Shown: piece by piece, positions 8,911-18,763 of the stretch
How the letters are laid out: every line of letters begins with the position of its first letter
How positions within the stretch are numbered: the first letter of the stretch is position 1
The notes under the pieces: generated by a model
Database searches by the model: none
What the model saw: only the letters and a program-made list of their open reading frames with translations
What the model was told of the DNA's origin: nothing
From: S36-B12 sp040266055
GTDB lineage: Bacteria; Actinomycetota; Actinomycetes; S36-B12
NCBI GenBank assembly: GCA_040266055.1
Contig: JBDQFC010000003.1
Coordinates: 62,001 to 126,000 of the forward strand
DNA: 64,000 nt
Direction of reading: 5' to 3'
Program-made: the position numbers and the translations under genes

Positions 8911-9321
8911 CTAGGTGCTTGCCTCGTCGGAATTCGGCTCAGCGGCTTTCTGCACTGCCTTCTCGATCGGCTTCTCGACCGGCTTCTCGACCGCCTTCTT
9001 CGCCGCTTGCTTCTTGACCGCCTTCTTGGCCGCTTGCTTCTTGACCGACTTCTTCGCCGCTTGCTTCTTGGGTGCCTTTTTCACAGCCTTTTTCGCAGCC
9101 TTCTTTGCAGGCGGCGCAACCTCAGGTGACTCCTCGCCGGGCTCGGGATTACCGCCGGGGTCAGGCTCCGCGGGTTCCGGCAGTAGAACAGGCACAGGTG
9201 TTGGTTGCGGCGTTGGCTGTGGTTCCACTCGCGATGCGCTTAGGCGCCGCCACAACCACCAGCCGCCCACCCCAGCGGCGAGCACGAGGACAAGAGCAAA
9301 GAATCGACGCACCCTCAGCAC
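8911..9321 (-). CDS. membrane-anchored protein with histone H1-like lysine/alanine tail
   Basis: 136 residues in three parts: an N-terminal membrane segment (FFALVLVLAAGVGGWWLW, about 7-24), a Pro/Glu-rich linker (PQPTPQPTP..., 34-70), and a tail (about 72-125) of repeated AKKAVKKxxAKK units with a closing EKPVEKPIEKAV run. With Arg at 4-6 before the helix, the positive-inside rule does not clearly place the tail, so its side of the membrane is unknown. Such KKA tails bind DNA in actinobacterial HupS/Hlp and in histone H1-like proteins. A role in tethering the nucleoid to the membrane is speculation; binding acidic cell-wall polymers is an alternative. It lies 12 bases downstream of the GTPase gene and may be cotranscribed with it. 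Confidence 0.7.
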   Translation of the reverse strand: MLRVRRFFALVLVLAAGVGGWWLWRRLSASRVEPQPTPQPTPVPVLLPEPAEPDPGGNPEPGEESPEVAPPAKKAAKKAVKKAPKKQAAKKSVKKQAAKKAVKKQAAKKAVEKPVEKPIEKAVQKAAEPNSDEAST

Positions 9322-9333
9322 GCTAACAGCAGG

Positions 9334-10521
9334 TCACGACGAGCGTCGAGACTTCTTGGAACCCGAAGTCAAGGCGTCCTTGAACTTATCCACGACAGCG
9401 CTGCTGTTCCAAAAGACCTGCTGCTGGTTCGCCGGAAGACTCAACGCGTACTCACACACTCGAGCCCAGGCAATACCCACAGCGCGCGTGAGTGATCCCG
9501 CCACCGTCGCGGAGATCGCCGATCCGGCGATCGCACCGCCGGGAACGAACTTCAGCAAACTGGTGACGGCGTATCGACCGGCCATAGTTGCCCCACCGGT
9601 CAACACGACCGATCCAGCGACCGCCATCGCCCGTGAACGTTGCGGCGGAAGACCGTACGCAGCAGAGATACGCGCGATCATCGTTACCTGATTCGGTACT
9701 AGGAGAGCAGCGTCAGTGAAGGGGATCGGAACGGCGCCGATTCCAGAAGCGACGGTGACGGCCTGATTGATCACGGCCTTCACTGCTTTTTTTTTGCGCT
9801 CCATGTCCAACTGCTGAGCCGCAGTTAGGGCAGCTTGCGCCGCCTCGGGGACAACGTCGTAGGTGGCATCTAGCAATCGATCAAGGCCGAACGCCGGAGC
9901 ATGGGTGAAGTCGTCGGCCATCGCGTTCGTCAGAACCGGAACCCCGCCGGCACGGATGGGCAATTCCAACGACTGGATGTACTCGGCGAGTTCGCGGGCG
10001 TGCGGGTGGACCTCACCGTCCTTCGTCGGCACTTGGGTGAGAACGACGATCACCGGCAGACCGAGATCGGCGAGGCCACGGACAAACGCAGCCTGAGCCT
10101 CTTCGAAGCGCCGGTCGGACCATCGGACCACGTACCAAGCGGCGTGGATTTGCTGATCGATCGGTGCTGAGCGGCGATCCCCCACAACATCGCGAAGACC
10201 TTCGAGGATCTGATCGCCCGCTGAGCCGGTTTCGAAGCCCTCGGAGTCGAAAATTCCCAGGAAACCATCGTCACGCCGGTGGTAATCGATCCCTCGAGTA
10301 ACGGGTTCTCCCACTCCCGTGTCGGCAACGTCCTTGCCGAAGACGGCGTTGACCAAGGTGGACTTGCCCGCCCCGGTCGCGCCGAAGATCGCCAGGTTGA
10401 AGCAGCCCAGAGCGGCAAAGGCGCTGGACAGTTCCTTGGTGAACATCCCCTCCAGGGCCGGGGCATCGAGTTCCGAAACTGGCCGGACGGGTTCGTCGTC
10501 ACGCGACGCGTCGTTGGCCAT
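9334..10521 (-). CDS. Era/dynamin-like membrane-associated GTPase
   Basis: 395 residues. The GTPase domain has a P-loop GATGAGKST (47-55), a switch I threonine in EPVTRGIDYH, DSEGFETG as G3, and TQVPTK in the G4 position. After about residue 215 the C-terminal half holds hydrophobic alanine/glycine-rich segments (VTVASGIGAVPIPFTDAALLVP, AGSVVLTGGATMAG) typical of the DUF697-type domain that follows such GTPases. Function is unknown; related proteins are membrane-associated stress GTPases. The coding strand has a run of nine A (9787-9795) in the MERKKKAVK segment. It is divergent from the transglycosylase gene. Confidence 0.8.
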   Translation of the reverse strand: MANDASRDDEPVRPVSELDAPALEGMFTKELSSAFAALGCFNLAIFGATGAGKSTLVNAVFGKDVADTGVGEPVTRGIDYHRRDDGFLGIFDSEGFETGSAGDQILEGLRDVVGDRRSAPIDQQIHAAWYVVRWSDRRFEEAQAAFVRGLADLGLPVIVVLTQVPTKDGEVHPHARELAEYIQSLELPIRAGGVPVLTNAMADDFTHAPAFGLDRLLDATYDVVPEAAQAALTAAQQLDMERKKKAVKAVINQAVTVASGIGAVPIPFTDAALLVPNQVTMIARISAAYGLPPQRSRAMAVAGSVVLTGGATMAGRYAVTSLLKFVPGGAIAGSAISATVAGSLTRAVGIAWARVCEYALSLPANQQQVFWNSSAVVDKFKDALTSGSKKSRRSS

Positions 10522-10573
10522 GCCACGAGAGTACGCGGCTCTCCTGGATTACTGGGTTACCGTGGTGGTAATC

Positions 10574-11188
10574 ATGGCTCCCCTCCGATCGCCTGATCGC
10601 AGCAGCGCAACCCGATCACTCCTGACCTGGGTGATCGGGCTCTCGGTCGTGGCGCTCGTCGGAGCCGGGCTCGTGTCGATCACCGGGGTCGTCGACTGGA
10701 ACCGGATCCAGCAAGCGCGGGATGTAGGTCAACTCGGTGGGACACCCGTCATCCCCGAGCAGTACCAACCGATCATCGAGGACGCCGCCGAACGCTGCCC
10801 GGCCGTTCCCTCACGCATCTTGGCCGCCCAGATAGCTACCGAGAGTCGCTGGCAACCCGATGCGGTGAGTCCCGTTGGCGCCGAAGGCATTGCCCAATTC
10901 ATGCCGAGCACCTGGAGTCAGTACGGCATCGATGCCAACGGCGACGGCGTTCGCGACGTATGGGATCCCGAAGATGCCATTCATTCCGCTGCGGAACTGA
11001 ACTGCTTGAACCGGCGTTTGGTATCCGAGGTATCGGGAACCCCCTTACACAACATCCTGGCCGCCTACAACGCAGGACACGGAGCTGTGCGAAAGTACGA
11101 CGGCATTCCGCCGTTCCCGGAGACCGAGCAATACGTGCAGAAGGTTCTTGACCTCGCCCAGCGCTATCCCGCTCCCGGCGCGAGCTAG
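10574..11188 (+). CDS. membrane-anchored lytic transglycosylase (SLT domain)
   Basis: From ATG 10574 the protein is 204 residues: one N-terminal membrane helix (LLTWVIGLSVVALVGAGLVSITG, 16-38) and an SLT domain from about residue 65. Catalytic Glu90 is in ATESRWQPDAVSP, followed by GAEGIAQFMPSTW and the NILAAYNAGHGAV motif, all classic for goose-lysozyme-like transglycosylases that cleave peptidoglycan to anhydromuropeptides. An EF-hand-like DANGDGVRDVWDPEDAI segment may bind calcium. The upstream extension to 10319 lies antisense to the GTPase gene and is not used. It ends directly against the convergent thioesterase gene. Confidence 0.88.
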   Translation: MAPLRSPDRSSATRSLLTWVIGLSVVALVGAGLVSITGVVDWNRIQQARDVGQLGGTPVIPEQYQPIIEDAAERCPAVPSRILAAQIATESRWQPDAVSPVGAEGIAQFMPSTWSQYGIDANGDGVRDVWDPEDAIHSAAELNCLNRRLVSEVSGTPLHNILAAYNAGHGAVRKYDGIPPFPETEQYVQKVLDLAQRYPAPGAS

Positions 11189-12013
11189 CTACTTAATAAC
11201 GACTATCGACTGGTGGTTTTCCACTACGAGGCGACCATCGGGCGACCACAGCCGACGAGTCTCCGACGTGAAGCCGTGCTCCATCGCGGATACCCACGAT
11301 TCGAAGGCCAGCGGCTGCTCGACGTCAAGAGTTGCCGGATCCACAAGCAGGTGTGCACTGAACGAGACAGTCGCCATCGGACGGAGCGCACTCATGGCGA
11401 CATAACTCGCCGGCCACCACGCATCGACGAGGCCGAGGACCAGTCCTGCCGTCCACACGGATCCGAACTCACTATCTGGCGCCGCAGACACCCAGCCGCG
11501 CCCTTCGGGTGATGCGCCAGAACCGGGGATGCCCGCGGTAGGTCGGTACTTCAGATGCGCACCGAATTCCGGACCGAGCGGTGGAACCACCGGCACTTCA
11601 GGAACCAATCGCCAATCGGCCAACTCCGGCATGACGGCGGTACCCCAGGGCTCTTCAACGTCTGCCGCTCGCTGCGTTCCGGTAATAACGACGGCCTGAG
11701 ATGCGAGCACACCATCCGACCCGGTGATTCGCACACTCCAGGTGGTCATCGCCGATCCAGCACGAAGGCAGGCGACTTCGATGCATGCCGGGCCAGCAGG
11801 AAGCGCGCCAAACAGGTGGGACGTCACGTTGCGTACGCGACGTGAGGCATCGATCGACTTCTGCGTTGACTCAGCGGCGTTCACCGACGCAGCGATGACC
11901 AGACCACCCCACGCGCCGCGACCCTGCAGCCAACCTTCAGGGACGTCCCAGTCGAAAGCACCGGGCGCGGTTTCAGATATCTCGCTCGCCTTCGCGAAGG
12001 AGATCTCGGTCAT
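11189..12013 (-). CDS. acyl-CoA thioesterase, double-hotdog (TesB-like) family
   Basis: 274 residues with two hotdog repeats. The first holds WLQGRGAWGGLVIAASVNAA, typical of the N-terminal hotdog (GxxxGG near the start); the second runs from about residue 165 and includes WTAGLVLGLVDAWWPA and TVSFSAHLL. The C-terminal SETRRLWSPDGRLVVENHQS ends as in Thioesterase-like (4HBT_3) proteins, which hydrolyse medium- or long-chain acyl-CoAs. The ATG at 12013 overlaps the stop of the L,D-transpeptidase gene by 4 bases, so the two are probably coupled although no functional link is obvious. Substrate unknown. Confidence 0.78.
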   Translation of the reverse strand: MTEISFAKASEISETAPGAFDWDVPEGWLQGRGAWGGLVIAASVNAAESTQKSIDASRRVRNVTSHLFGALPAGPACIEVACLRAGSAMTTWSVRITGSDGVLASQAVVITGTQRAADVEEPWGTAVMPELADWRLVPEVPVVPPLGPEFGAHLKYRPTAGIPGSGASPEGRGWVSAAPDSEFGSVWTAGLVLGLVDAWWPASYVAMSALRPMATVSFSAHLLVDPATLDVEQPLAFESWVSAMEHGFTSETRRLWSPDGRLVVENHQSIVVIK

Positions 12014-13374
12014 GCGCCGTCGGGGCGAGCGTCGGCCAGTGAGCCTTCGTCTTCGGAGGTGTCAGCCTTGCCGCTCGCATTGTTGAGTGCAGACCTCTTC
12101 AGCCAACGATTCCACGGAATGTTCCATCGACCACCAGGGCCGTTCCACGGTTCCATGAGGTCACCGCCGGTCTTCACATAGTCGACTACGTCACCGGGAA
12201 TCGTGTTGTCGTAGATCCACTTGGCGTCATTTTCGAACATGTTGGTGCAGCCATGGGATCCGTTGTAGCGACCAAGGCGGCCATAAGCCCAGGTGGCGGT
12301 GTGCAAGAACTCACCCGTGGGAGTCAGTCGGGTGTTCCACTTGGCAGGGAGTTCGTAGAACTCCTCTTCCTCGTCCAAACCCAAACTTGAGCTGCGGTAG
12401 ATCTTGTCCGCTTCTTTGGCAGTGCTGATGACCTTCGCTCCATTGCGGGTCTCCCAGCCGTACTTACCCAACGACACCTTGAAAGTCTTACGCTTCTTGC
12501 CGTCGATGTAGACGTTCATGACCTTCTTGGCTCCATCGACGACAGCGATGAACGAGCGGTCCGTTTGGAAGCTGTAGGTCTTCCCGAGCTTCTTGGATCC
12601 GACTAGGTACCTGCCCTTTGATTTGCCGAGCACTGCATCATCGAGTGTCGAGGTGATCCGAATGATCGAGTTTCCGGGCCAGAATTCCTTGGGTCGGAAC
12701 ATGGCTGTCCGCTCATCCAGCCAGCCCCAGGCACCAGGAACGTTCGTGGTGCGACCGTTGTTGCGGGTCGCAGTTACGGCCAGGTGCCGCTCGACCGCCG
12801 CTTTGTTGGGAATGTCTCGACTGAACGTGAGCGTTGGCAGGGTCCCGACACCCAACTTGGTTCGAGCACCGGACACTCCCAATGAGTTACCCGCGGCTTT
12901 GAACGTTGCCGTGACGCGGCTGCGCGGCTTGGGCAGAGTGTTTGGCTTGTCCGGATCGACTCCAACGACGGGGATAGTGGAGATGGCTGAAGCAGGGACG
13001 GATTGACCAGCCGGTCCCACGGCACGCAGCGAGACCCGGTACTCGCGGCCGTTGGTCAATGAAGTCAGACCACACAGGCCACTCACATCAGGGCAGTCGA
13101 ACCAGTGGTAACCGTCCGGTGAGACCTGGTAACCGGTCACCGATGGATCCTCGACAGGTGTGTAGGTAACTATCGCGCTTTGGTCGCCCGCGACCACATC
13201 GACAATCACCGGCGCAGCGGGAACAGCGGCAACCACGGCGGCATCAGGTTCGGTTTCCTCGCTTGCCACGGCCAGGCCGTACGGGGCCGACACCAGGAGT
13301 CCGAGAACAGCCATAACCGAAACGGCGCGGCGCGCGCCGCGGCCGAGGAAAGCCCCCGGGGAATTCATAGACAC
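12010..13374 (-). CDS. L,D-transpeptidase (YkuD) with fibronectin III and Ig-like domains
   Basis: 454 residues. A signal peptide (AVSVMAVLGLLVSAPYGLAVAS, to about 38) is followed by a fibronectin III-like domain (about 50-140), a mycobacterial-Ldt-type Ig-like domain (about 150-270), and a YkuD domain with the motif HTATWAYGRLGRYNGSHGC, where His374 and Cys376 form the catalytic end. Such enzymes make 3-3 crosslinks in peptidoglycan outside the cytoplasmic membrane. The last 30 residues are hydrophilic (KADTSEDEGS). The start may be GTG 13374 or the in-frame ATG 6 bases later; neither has a clear ribosome site, and the gene may be leaderless. It is divergent from the rhodanese gene. Confidence 0.9.
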   Translation of the reverse strand: MSMNSPGAFLGRGARRAVSVMAVLGLLVSAPYGLAVASEETEPDAAVVAAVPAAPVIVDVVAGDQSAIVTYTPVEDPSVTGYQVSPDGYHWFDCPDVSGLCGLTSLTNGREYRVSLRAVGPAGQSVPASAISTIPVVGVDPDKPNTLPKPRSRVTATFKAAGNSLGVSGARTKLGVGTLPTLTFSRDIPNKAAVERHLAVTATRNNGRTTNVPGAWGWLDERTAMFRPKEFWPGNSIIRITSTLDDAVLGKSKGRYLVGSKKLGKTYSFQTDRSFIAVVDGAKKVMNVYIDGKKRKTFKVSLGKYGWETRNGAKVISTAKEADKIYRSSSLGLDEEEEFYELPAKWNTRLTPTGEFLHTATWAYGRLGRYNGSHGCTNMFENDAKWIYDNTIPGDVVDYVKTGGDLMEPWNGPGGRWNIPWNRWLKRSALNNASGKADTSEDEGSLADARPDGA

Positions 13375-13461
13375 AATGTACGTTGCCGCTCGACCACCAC
13401 CTAAACCCGGCGGCTGGGACCGCTCAGCGTCTATTCCCGTCCTCCCCTACAGTTCTGGGCC

Positions 13462-13818
13462 GTGGGAGTCTTCGACCGGTTCAAACTGCCCTCCGTCAAA
13501 CCAGCACAGGCGATGGAGATGCTCAACAGTGGCGCGACGATGCTTGACGTCCGCGACAACTCCGAGTGGAACGCAGGGCGCGTCCCGGGGGCGGTCCACG
13601 TCCCGGTCAAGAACGTCGGAGCGCAGGCACCCAAGCGGCTTCCCAAGGGTCGGCCTGTGATCGTCGCCTGCCGCACTGGCGCACGCTCCAAGGGGGCAAC
13701 GAGGATCCTGCGCGAGAAGGGCATCGAGGCCTACAGCCTGGCCGGCGGGTTAACCGCGTGGGAATCCGCCGGTGGCCGAATCGCCGGCAAGGGCAGCCGG
13801 CCAGGAATGATCGCTTAG
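13462..13818 (+). CDS. single-domain rhodanese sulfurtransferase
   Basis: 118 residues forming one rhodanese domain: LDVRDNSEWNAGRVPGAVHVP (CH2A-like motif) and the active-site loop ACRTGARS with Cys70 as the persulfide carrier, then SLAGGLTAWESAGG near the end. The start is GTG 13462. Single-domain rhodaneses move sulfane sulfur to cyanide, thiols or partner enzymes; the partner is not evident from neighbours. Confidence 0.88.
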   Translation: MGVFDRFKLPSVKPAQAMEMLNSGATMLDVRDNSEWNAGRVPGAVHVPVKNVGAQAPKRLPKGRPVIVACRTGARSKGATRILREKGIEAYSLAGGLTAWESAGGRIAGKGSRPGMIA

Positions 13819-13894
13819 AACTCGATGCGAACTATCGGCGTCAACTATCGGAGTCGACTAGTTGAGCGGGTCTAGCCCGCTACCCAAGCACCCA

Positions 13895-14635
13895 TCACCA
13901 GGGAACGATTTCCCTGTCCTCCCACAGCAGTCCCGTCGGCACGACGTTGCCTTGCGGATCTTGCGCGTCGCGGTCAGCGAGCCAGACCACTGTTTCCGCA
14001 CCTTCTTCCGCGGAGCGCGGCGCCGTGGGGCCACCCATGTCGGTCCGACAGTGCCCCGGACACACGGCATCGACGAGCACGCCCCGCTGCCCCCATTGCA
14101 TCTCCGCGGCGTAGTTGCGAACGAGTGCATTCACCCCCGCCTTGGAGATCCGGTACGGAGCCAGACCGCCGCTGGTTCCCGGTCCGCTGAAACGCCCTAA
14201 GCAGGCGGATAAGGCAACGACCCGCCCGGACCTTTTCTTGGTGAGTCCCTGGGCAAAGGCATGGATGGAGTAGAAGGCACCATCAAGATTGATACCCATC
14301 ACCCGCTGCCATTCCTGCGGTGAGGTCCGCACGGTGCGCGTCATTTTCTCGGCCATCACTCCAGCAGAGAGAACGACGACGTCCGGCTCCGCCAAAGGTC
14401 CCAACTCTTGCACCGCCCGCGCGAGGGAATCAGGATCCGATACGTCTGCCGCGATCGGCACTGCATCGATCCCCTCGGCCTGGAGTTGTGTTGCCGCCGC
14501 ATCCGCTCGAGACCGGTCCATCCCGAGAAGGACGACGCTCGCACCGAGGGCGCCGATGCCGCGTGCCGCCGCAAGACCCAGACCACGACTACCGCCGGTC
14601 ACGAGGGCAACGGAGTCGACAGTGATGAATCCCAT
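13895..14635 (-). CDS. short-chain dehydrogenase/reductase
   Basis: 246 residues from ATG 14635. Cofactor motif ALVTGGSRGLG (10-20), VLSAGVMAE in the NNAG position, and the catalytic YRISKAG (Tyr-x-x-x-Lys). SDRs of this size are classical NAD(P)H-dependent oxidoreductases. The C-terminal CPGHCRTDMGG region, with TDMGG in place of a T-P motif, resembles plant-type carbonyl reductases. An extension to 14743 is open but starts inside the kgd promoter region with no homology. Substrate unknown. Confidence 0.82.
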   Translation of the reverse strand: MGFITVDSVALVTGGSRGLGLAAARGIGALGASVVLLGMDRSRADAAATQLQAEGIDAVPIAADVSDPDSLARAVQELGPLAEPDVVVLSAGVMAEKMTRTVRTSPQEWQRVMGINLDGAFYSIHAFAQGLTKKRSGRVVALSACLGRFSGPGTSGGLAPYRISKAGVNALVRNYAAEMQWGQRGVLVDAVCPGHCRTDMGGPTAPRSAEEGAETVVWLADRDAQDPQGNVVPTGLLWEDREIVPW

Positions 14636-14745
14636 GCCGTAACTGTGGTCCTTCCTCTCACTCAGCGCATCCGGACATGTCTGCATCGACGTGCGGGGGC
14701 TACTGTTGGGCGACAACCTTCCCGTCGTGCGAGAGGAACGCACAA

Positions 14746-17700
14746 GTGGCGAGCGAGCCCCCCAACCCCGTATCCAGTCGCTTCGGGCCTAATGAGTGGT
14801 TGGTTGACGAGATTTATGAGCAGTACCTTCAAGATAAGAACGCCGTCGACCGTGCCTGGTGGGACTTCTTCGAGGACTACTCCCCCGCGGAATACTCCCC
14901 CGCTGCCGCGTCACACGTAGCGGCACCAGCGGCGACACAAGACGCGCCTACCCCCCAACCCACTCCTGCGGCCCCAGCAAGCCCGGCACCGAAGACCGCT
15001 CCCGCGGCCCCCGCACCCACCGCATCGACCACCGACTCCGACGCAGTGCAGCCGGAGATCCTGCGCGGCGCCGCCGGACGCGTTGTGACCAACATGGAAG
15101 CCAGCCTCAGCGTTCCCACGGCAACGAGCGTGCGCTCGGTGCCGGTGAAGTTGTTGATGGACAACCGGGTGGTCATCAACAACCACCTCGCCCGCGGCCG
15201 CGGCGGAAAGGTTTCCTTCACCCACCTCATCGGCTACGCGATCGTTCGAGCCCTCACGACGATGCCCGAGATGGGCTACGGCTTCACGCATGTCGACGGT
15301 AAGCCCGCTGTCGTGCGCAACGAGGACGTGAACCTCGGCCTGGCTATCGATCTTGCGAAAGAGGACGGTTCACGCCAGCTCCTCGTCCCGAACATCAAGG
15401 GCGCCCAGCGCATGGATTTCGCGACCTTCTGGGCGAGCTACGAGGACGTGGTTCGCCGAGCACGTGGAGGAAAACTCGAGGTCAGCGACTTCGCCGGCAC
15501 CACCGTCTCGCTCACCAACCCCGGAACGATCGGCACCAACCACTCGATCCCCCGCTTGATGGAAGGCCAGGGCTGCATCGTCGGCGTCGGCGCGATGGAG
15601 TACCCGGCCGATTGGCAAGGCGCCTCGGAAGAGTCGATTGTCCGCAACGCGGTGAGCAAGATCATGACGCTCACCAGCACCTACGACCACCGCATCATTC
15701 AAGGTGCGCAGTCCGGTGAGTTCTTACGCCGTATCCACCAACTGCTCCTCGGTGAAGAGGATTTCTACGGAGACATCTTCCGCTCACTACGCATCCCCTA
15801 TGAGCCGGTGCGCTGGGCGCACGACATCTCGGCCAGCCACGAAACCGACCTCGACAAGACGGTCCGCGTTCAAGAGATCATCCACGCCTACCGCGTTCGC
15901 GGTCACCTGATGGCCGACACCGATCCGCTGGAGTACGAGCAGCGAACGCACCCGGATCTGGACGTCCTCAGCCACGGTTTGACCCTGTGGGACCTTGACC
16001 GCGAGTTCGCCACCGGCGGCTTCGGCAGCCGGCCGCTCATGAAGCTCCGCGAAATCCTCGGTGTGCTACGCGATGCCTACACCCGAACCGTTGGCATCGA
16101 ATACATGCACATCCAAGACCCCGAACAGCGTCGCTGGATTCAAGAGCGAGTCGAGATCCCGCACATCAAGCCCGATCGCGACGAGCAGCTTCGCATTTTG
16201 AGCAAACTCAACGAAGCCGAAGCGCTCGAGACATTCCTGCACACCAAGTACGTCGGCCAGAAGCGCTTCTCACTCGAAGGCGCCGAGTCCCTCGTTCCGC
16301 TCCTGGACGAGATTCTCACCGACGCTGCCCGCGACGACATCCTTGAAGTCGCCATCGGCATGCCGCACCGCGGACGCCTCAACGTCCTGACGAACATCGC
16401 GGGTAAGTCCTACGCACAGGTCTTTCGCGAATTCGAGGGTGACTACGGCGACGATTCGGTTCAGGGCTCGGGCGACGTGAAGTACCACCTGGGAACCACC
16501 GGCTCATTCATGACACCCGACGGCGCCTACACCTCGGTGTACCTCGCTGCCAACCCCTCACACCTCGAGGCAGTCGATCCCGTTCTCGAGGGCATCGTGC
16601 GCGCGAAGCAGGATCTGCTTCCCAAGGAACGACGTACCGACATCCTTCCGGTGCTGGTGCACGGCGATGCTGCTTTCGCTGGCCAAGGAGTGGTCGCGGA
16701 AACGCTGCACCTGTCGCAACTCCAGGGCTACCGGACCGGTGGCACGGTGCACGTGGTGGTCAACAACCAGGTCGGCTTCACGACTTCTCCGAAGTACAGC
16801 CGCTCCAGCGTGTACTCCACCGACGTCGCCCGCATGGTGCAGGCGCCGATCTTCCACGTGAATGGCGACGACCCTGAGGCAGTAGCGCGCGTGGCGAAAC
16901 TCGCCTTCGCTTTCCGCCAGGCGTTCCATAAGGACGTCGTTATTGACATGGTGTGCTACCGCAAGCGCGGACACAACGAGGCCGACGATCCGTCACTGAC
17001 CCAGCCGCGCATGTACTCGATCATCGATGCCAAGCGATCGGTGCGTAAGCACTACACCGAGTCGCTCATCGGCCGCGGTGACATCACCCTCGAGGAAGCC
17101 GAGCAAGCTCTCAAACACTTCCAAGAGCAACTCGAGCGCGTCTTCCAGGAGACACGGGACACCCACCAGGAAGCCCCCGACGAGGACTTCGCCGATCGCG
17201 CCAAAGACATCATCGAGACCGGGCAACTCGATTTGGCTCCCCAGACACCCTTCACCGAAGTGGAAACCGCGATCAGCCAAGAACAAATCGAGACAGTGAT
17301 CGATTCGCAGATCACACTTCCCGAAGACTTCAACGTCCACTCACGTCTGGCACCGCAGTTGCAGCGCCGTGCACAGATGGTCGCCGAGGACAACATCGAC
17401 TGGGGCATGGCCGAGGCTCTGGCCGTCGGCTCGCTGCTGATGGAAGGGCGCACGGTGCGCTTGGCTGGTCAGGACTCCCGCCGTGGCACCTTTGGTCACC
17501 GTCACATGGTCATCGTGGATAGCGAGACGGGCTGGCAATACAAGCCACTCAAGAGCTGCTACCGCGATGGCGGCAAGCTCTACGTCTACGACTCACTGCT
17601 CAGCGAGTTCGCAGCGCTCGGCTTCGAATACGGCTACTCCGTTGCACGCCCCGATGCCCTTGTCATGTGGGAAGCGCAGTTCGGCGACTTCGTCAACGGT

Positions 17701-18395
17701 GCTCAAACGATCATTGACGAGTTCATCTCTTCCGGTGAGCAGAAGTGGGCGCAGCGTTCCGCCGTGACTCTCCTTCTCCCCCATGGCTTCGAGGGCCAGG
17801 GCCCGGATCACTCGAGTGCTCGTGTGGAGCGTTTCTTGCAGATGTGTGCGCAGGACAACATGACCGTCGCGATGCCGAGCACCCCTGCCTCCTACTTCCA
17901 CCTACTGCGTTGGCAGGTCTTCAGCCGACTGACACGTCCGCTCATCATCTTCACGCCCAAGTCGCTGCTGCGGGCCAAGCAGGCCGTCTCCACCAAGGAG
18001 GAGTTCACCTCCGGCACCTTCCAGCCGATCCTGCTCGACCCCGAGCACGAAGGCTCGAACATCACCAAGGTGCTGATGTGCAGCGGCAAGATCTACTACG
18101 ACCTCGCCGCCCACCGCGAGGAACATGGCCTGCACGACACAGCAATCTTGCGCCTCGAGCGCCTCTACCCCCTGCCATTCCGCTTGCCCGAGGTCCTCGA
18201 GCGCTACCCCAACGCGCAGGTGCGCTGGGTCCAGGAAGAACCGGCGAACCAGGGTGCATGGAGCTTCATCGCGATGAACGCACCGGCCATGGTCAACCGC
18301 GCGATCGAGGGCATTACTCGACCGTCGTCGTCGTCCCCAGCTGTCGGCACACACCAGCGGCACGTGGCGGAGCAGCAGGCCGTGGTCGAGCAGGC
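14746..18395 (+). CDS. kgd: multifunctional 2-oxoglutarate decarboxylase / 2-oxoglutarate dehydrogenase E1 (Kgd type), 3' end lost in gap
   Basis: About 1216 codons are seen before ten N. The GTG at 14746 has a GAGAGGAA ribosome site, and the protein opens with SRFGPNEWLVDEIYEQY as in mycobacterial Kgd. An Ala/Pro linker (about 55-100) leads to an E2-like acyltransferase domain (about 105-350, ending TYDHRIIQGAQSGEF), then the ThDP-dependent E1 domain with GMPHRGRLNVL, HGDAAFAGQG and GHNEADDP. It decarboxylates 2-oxoglutarate in the TCA cycle and, with SucB and Lpd (27.4-30.5 kb), forms the dehydrogenase complex. Mycobacterial Kgd is about 1231 residues and ends shortly after a HAVEQQ motif; here HVAEQQAVVEQ lies at the gap, so only a few residues and the stop are missing. 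The translation after the gap is not part of this gene. Confidence 0.95.
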
Positions 18396-18405
18396 NNNNN
18401 NNNNN
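18396..18405. other. assembly gap (10 N)
   Basis: Ten undetermined bases, probably a placeholder rather than a measured length. The gap removes the last codons of kgd and the 3' end of the convergent sodX-like gene. Frames that read through it are not real. Confidence 0.97.
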
Positions 18406-18700
18406 CTTCTGGGACCGGACCGAACTCACCACTGTCACTACTCGAGTTCGGGTTATCACCCTCTACCCACCACCCGTCTCCAACACGGCGCACGAGACGC
18501 TTGACCGTCAAGAGTTCAGGTCTTCGGGGATGAACAACAACGACGACGTCGCCACCTGCCACGTTCGCCTTGCGCCTCGCCCAGGCCAAATAGACCTCAC
18601 CATTGCGCAGTGCAGGTTCCATCGAGGGTCCAACGATCCGCACCGTGGTTAGTCCAAACACCTGAACATCTTGACCGTTACCGCTCAGGGGTTGTGGCAT
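18406..18700 (-). CDS. sodX: S24/S26-type signal peptidase-like protein, probable Ni-SOD maturation protease (partial)
   Basis: 98 residues are visible from ATG 18700 to the gap, where the C-terminus is lost. The nucleophile Ser26 is in VGPSMEPALRNGE and the general-base Lys67 in LLTVKRLVRR, followed by WWVEGDNPNSSSDS and FGPV, the usual box order of type I signal peptidases. In actinobacteria and cyanobacteria a small peptidase of this kind (SodX) next to sodN removes the short leader of nickel SOD to expose the N-terminal His needed for Ni binding. It is divergent from sodN with 63 bases between them, which supports this role. No membrane helix is seen in the visible part. Confidence 0.85.
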
Positions 18701-18763
18701 CGCCCCGCGCTACTAGGCTTAAGGCACCGATTTCGAGACACGACAACCCCGAAGGGACTCGAC

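Noticed and set aside
17892..18700. Frames running through the ten N on both strands
   Set aside because: The frame is only open because N is read as unknown codons; kgd and sodX each end within the gap.
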